From JADJNW01 sp964523725 (GTDB lineage: Bacteria; Bacteroidota; Bacteroidia; Chitinophagales; Saprospiraceae), in the NCBI GenBank assembly GCA_964523725.1, contig CAZGAU010000205.1, positions 1 through 8,385 of the forward strand: a stretch of DNA of 8,385 bases. Direction: 5' to 3'. The notes beneath the pieces were generated by a model. It was not told the origin of the DNA. It saw only the letters and a list, made by a program, of their open reading frames with translations, and did not search any database. Made by a program: the position numbers and the translations under genes. The first letter of the stretch is position 1, and each line of letters begins with the position of its first letter. Shown here piece after piece: positions 6,900-8,385 of the stretch.

Positions 6900-7352
6900 T
6901 TGGACTCCAAATTTTTTGATTTCGATATATTGGATCTACCCGAAAATGACAACCTGACAGGGCGTCTTTCCGGTGAAAATGCGAAAGGAATATTAATAGT
7001 GTTTCAGAATGCACAGAACAATGAGGAGCTATTGCCTTTCCTCGAGAAAATACTGGCGGCGGTGCAGTTGAATGCCCCAAAAGATACGCTTGTACTGGAA
7101 ATAACAGCACAGGAAAAATTTAGTTTTCTTGGCTTGAGTCAAAAGCTTGGTTTTCAGTATTTTATTTCGTTTGGAATCGAGCCGGAGCGTATGGGTTTGT
7201 ATTATGAAAATACCTTATATCAGCCAATACAGTATGACAATTGCACTTTTCTTTTCGCTGATGATTTGCAAAAAATCTTCGAGGAGCGGCAGCAAGGCGG
7301 CAAGCGCATGTCGGGCGAACTCTGGAAGGTGTTAAAATCCTTATTCCTTTAA
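6900..7352 (+). CDS. Small conserved-looking protein, possibly a psi (HolD)-like polymerase III accessory protein
   Basis: This is a 150-residue soluble protein with no signal peptide or membrane segment. The only plausible start is TTG at 6900: an in-frame stop lies at 6885-6887, and the first ATG codon falls deep inside the protein, in ERMGLYY. Visible segments are a hydrophobic strand GILIVFQN (30-37), the helix LLPFLEKILAAVQL (44-57), the strand TLVLEI (63-68), FISFGIEPERMGL (88-100), FLFADDLQKIFEE (117-129) and a C-terminal GGKRMSGELWKVLKSLFL (133-150). This order and the Lys/Arg-x-LW ending recall the psi subunit of DNA polymerase III (HolD, about 137 residues in E. coli). The likeness is by eye, not by search, so the product remains unassigned. 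rdgB starts 45 bp downstream on the same strand and may share its transcript. Upstream, it is divergent from ilvE. Confidence 0.75.
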   Translation: MDSKFFDFDILDLPENDNLTGRLSGENAKGILIVFQNAQNNEELLPFLEKILAAVQLNAPKDTLVLEITAQEKFSFLGLSQKLGFQYFISFGIEPERMGLYYENTLYQPIQYDNCTFLFADDLQKIFEERQQGGKRMSGELWKVLKSLFL

Positions 7353-7363
7353 TCTAAAATCAT

Positions 7364-7388
7364 CCTATAACCCAATCACCCTATCAAC
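7364..7388. repeat. Three degenerate 8-bp tandem words upstream of rdgB
   Basis: CCTATAAC, CCAATCAC and CCTATCAA lie head to tail and are followed by a further C, filling most of the 45-bp spacer between the small gene and rdgB. The internal CCCAATCACCC (7371-7381) is the reverse complement of 5529-5539. No function is evident. Confidence 0.5.
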
Positions 7389-7397
7389 TTTAATTTC

Positions 7398-7985
7398 ATG
7401 GAAATCGTTTTCGCAACCAATAACCCTCACAAAATCAAGGAAGTAAACGAAGTTTTAGGTAATGCTTTCAAAATTAAAAGTTTAAAGGAAATCGGATGCA
7501 ACGAAGAGCTTCCCGAGACGCAGCCCACGCTCGAAGGAAATGCATTGCAGAAAGCCAGGTACGTTTTGGAGAATTATGGCGCTGATTGTTTTTCGGAAGA
7601 TACGGGGCTGGAAATCGAAGCGCTTGAGGGCGAACCGGGCGTGATTACCGCACGCTACGCCGGCGCTGAGCGCGATCCCGATGCCAATATGAATCTGGTT
7701 TTGCAAAAACTGGCCGGCAAAGATAATCGCAAGGCGCAATTCAGAACGGTTATAGCCTTGTTGATCAATGGGGAAGAGCATTTATTTGAAGGCGTTGTGA
7801 AAGGAAAAATCGCCTATGAAAAGCGCGGAGCCGGCGGATTTGGCTACGATCCGATTTTTATTCCGGATGGATATGAACAAACTTTTGCCGAGTTATCTTC
7901 AGCAATCAAAAATAGTATCAGCCACCGGGCACGTGCGACCCGGAAATTGATTGCGTTTTTAAAAGAATGGAGGGATGAGGATTGA
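7398..7985 (+). CDS. rdgB: XTP/dITP diphosphatase (RdgB/HAM1 family)
   Basis: This 195-residue cytoplasmic nucleotide-pool sanitising enzyme hydrolyses dITP, ITP and XTP to the monophosphate and pyrophosphate, keeping deaminated purines out of DNA and RNA. The N-terminal substrate loop is FATNNPHKIKEV (5-16) with Thr7, Asn8, Asn9 and Lys12. The catalytic region is FSEDTGLEIEALEGEPGV (65-82), with Asp68 as the probable general base, followed by ARYAG (85-89). The base-recognition parts are GGFGYDPIF (146-154) and SHRARA (175-180). All hallmark segments are present, with normal length. ATG 7398 gives the canonical MEIVFATNN start. It lies 45 bp after the small psi-like gene on the same strand. 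No conventional terminator is seen after it; a tandem 100-bp repeat follows instead. Confidence 0.97.
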   Translation: MEIVFATNNPHKIKEVNEVLGNAFKIKSLKEIGCNEELPETQPTLEGNALQKARYVLENYGADCFSEDTGLEIEALEGEPGVITARYAGAERDPDANMNLVLQKLAGKDNRKAQFRTVIALLINGEEHLFEGVVKGKIAYEKRGAGGFGYDPIFIPDGYEQTFAELSSAIKNSISHRARATRKLIAFLKEWRDED

Positions 7986-7990
7986 GGCAA

Positions 7991-8189
7991 TAAGTAAAGA
8001 GACAATTTTATGTTTTTATAAAATAATTTCATAAGAATTTGATTGTCAGGTTAATTGGGCTTTCAATGGTTAATTTCAAAACGGTCCGACTAAGCAAAGG
8101 GACAATTTTAAATTAAAATAAAATATTTCATAAGAAGTTGGTTGTCAGCTTAATTTGACTTTCGACAATCGACTGTAAAACGGTCCGAC
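7991..8189. repeat. Two-copy tandem direct repeat, 100 and 99 bp
   Basis: Copy 1 is 7991-8090 and copy 2 is 8091-8189, directly abutting. They start TAAGTAAAGAGACAATTTTA and TAAGCAAAGGGACAATTTTA, share TTTCATAAGAA and TTGTCAG in the middle, and end with the same AAAACGGTCCGACTA, which runs 2 bp past the unit. By eye, roughly three quarters of positions agree with one 1-bp indel. Each copy holds an inverted pair: GACAAT/ATTGTC in copy 1 (8001-8006 with 8042-8047), and GACAA/TTGTC in copy 2 (8101-8105 with 8142-8146). Copy 1 also has TTATG/CATAA nested inside. There is no convincing reading frame. Possible roles are a transcript-end structure, a protein-binding site or a dispersed genomic repeat. 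Confidence 0.85.
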
Positions 8190-8202
8190 TACATACTTAA
8201 TA

Positions 8203-8233
8203 TTGATAATAACATTCCAAAAACGTATCTTCG
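8203..8233 (+). promoter_or_regulatory. Candidate Bacteroidota promoter for the gene at 8259
   Basis: A TTG (8203-8205) is followed after 20 bp by TATCTTCG (8226-8233), a one-mismatch fit to the -7 element TAnnTTTG at the spacing known for the phylum. It would start transcription about 20 nt before the ATG. It is the best promoter-like arrangement in the window, but it is based on motif alone. Confidence 0.5.
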
Positions 8234-8258
8234 TACCTGAATCAGCAAACAGCAGGAA

Positions 8259-8385
8259 ATGAACGCAGAAAGTTTTGCAGAATATTTAAAAAATCCATCG
8301 AAACTATATCAGCTCAATTATCAGGAATTGAAAAGCCTGGCTTTGCAATATCCTTATTGCCAGAATTTGCAGTGGCTGCTACTGC
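8259..8385 (+). CDS. Uncharacterised Bacteroidota protein, N-terminal fragment
   Basis: An open frame begins with ATG at 8259 and runs off the right edge after 42 codons. It starts MNAESFAEYLKNPSKLYQ and continues with a helix-rich segment, including LKSLALQYPYCQ. This opening resembles a group of Bacteroidota proteins of unknown function that begin with a short helical segment (a 'leu-x-x-leu-tyr-pro-tyr' type pattern). The family resemblance is from memory and no function can be given. There is no signal peptide, so it is probably cytoplasmic. AGGA sits very close to the start, too near to be a typical Shine-Dalgarno site. A promoter-like TTG-20-TATCTTCG lies just upstream. Confidence 0.75.
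   Translation, partial: MNAESFAEYLKNPSKLYQLNYQELKSLALQYPYCQNLQWLLL

Noticed and set aside
7844..8032. 62-codon minus-strand frame starting inside the first 100-bp repeat
   Set aside because: Most of it is antisense to the 3' end of rdgB, and the matching ATG in repeat copy 2 runs into a stop after six codons, so the repeat does not preserve a reading frame.
7991..8189. CRISPR array
   Set aside because: There are only two 100-bp units, directly abutting, with no short repeat/spacer pattern and no cas genes nearby.

Overview
The window looks like a chromosomal stretch of a Bacteroidota bacterium, probably of the Saprospiria/Cytophagia type. Four things point that way. The gene families are typical of the phylum: a DUF4159 protein, a PorT-like outer-membrane barrel, a CorA followed by a signal-peptide DUF4159 protein, and the first residues of a Bacteroidota sensor-type protein. 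Most starts lack a strong Shine-Dalgarno sequence. Several upstream regions carry sequences close to the phylum's -7 element TAnnTTTG. Base composition is moderate, with AT-rich intergenic DNA. The order within the phylum is inference.

Layout. Positions 1-119 (minus strand) are the first 39 codons of an exported protein, probably a large sensor/regulator, divergent from an MFS transporter (210-1430). A degenerate 7-nt-period repeat holding a 100-N gap separates it from a CorA-type Mg2+/Co2+ channel (1676-2635). A second 100-N gap follows; its flanks are an identical 55-bp sequence, so it is almost certainly an assembly artefact. Next come a secreted DUF4159 protein (2854-3510) with a strong terminator, an outer-membrane beta-barrel protein (3668-4312) with its own terminator, and an aldo/keto reductase of the Kv-beta-like group (4529-5524). 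The reductase converges, through a bidirectional terminator, on a branched-chain aminotransferase (ilvE, minus strand, 5653-6735).

Divergent from ilvE lies a small protein with an apparent TTG start (6900-7352). Its layout resembles the psi (HolD) subunit of DNA polymerase III. The dITP/XTP pyrophosphatase gene rdgB (7398-7985) is 45 bp downstream. A two-copy, 100-bp tandem repeat fills the next intergenic region, and the window ends inside an uncharacterised Bacteroidota gene (8259 onward).

The genes do not form one pathway. This is mostly housekeeping and envelope content in short transcription units separated by clear terminators. I see no phage, insertion sequence, CRISPR array or defence system. 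The most interesting items are the candidate psi-like protein next to rdgB, the 100-bp tandem repeat, the short-period intergenic repeats, and two scaffold gaps whose flanking duplications (21 and 55 bp) match common assembler k-mer sizes.
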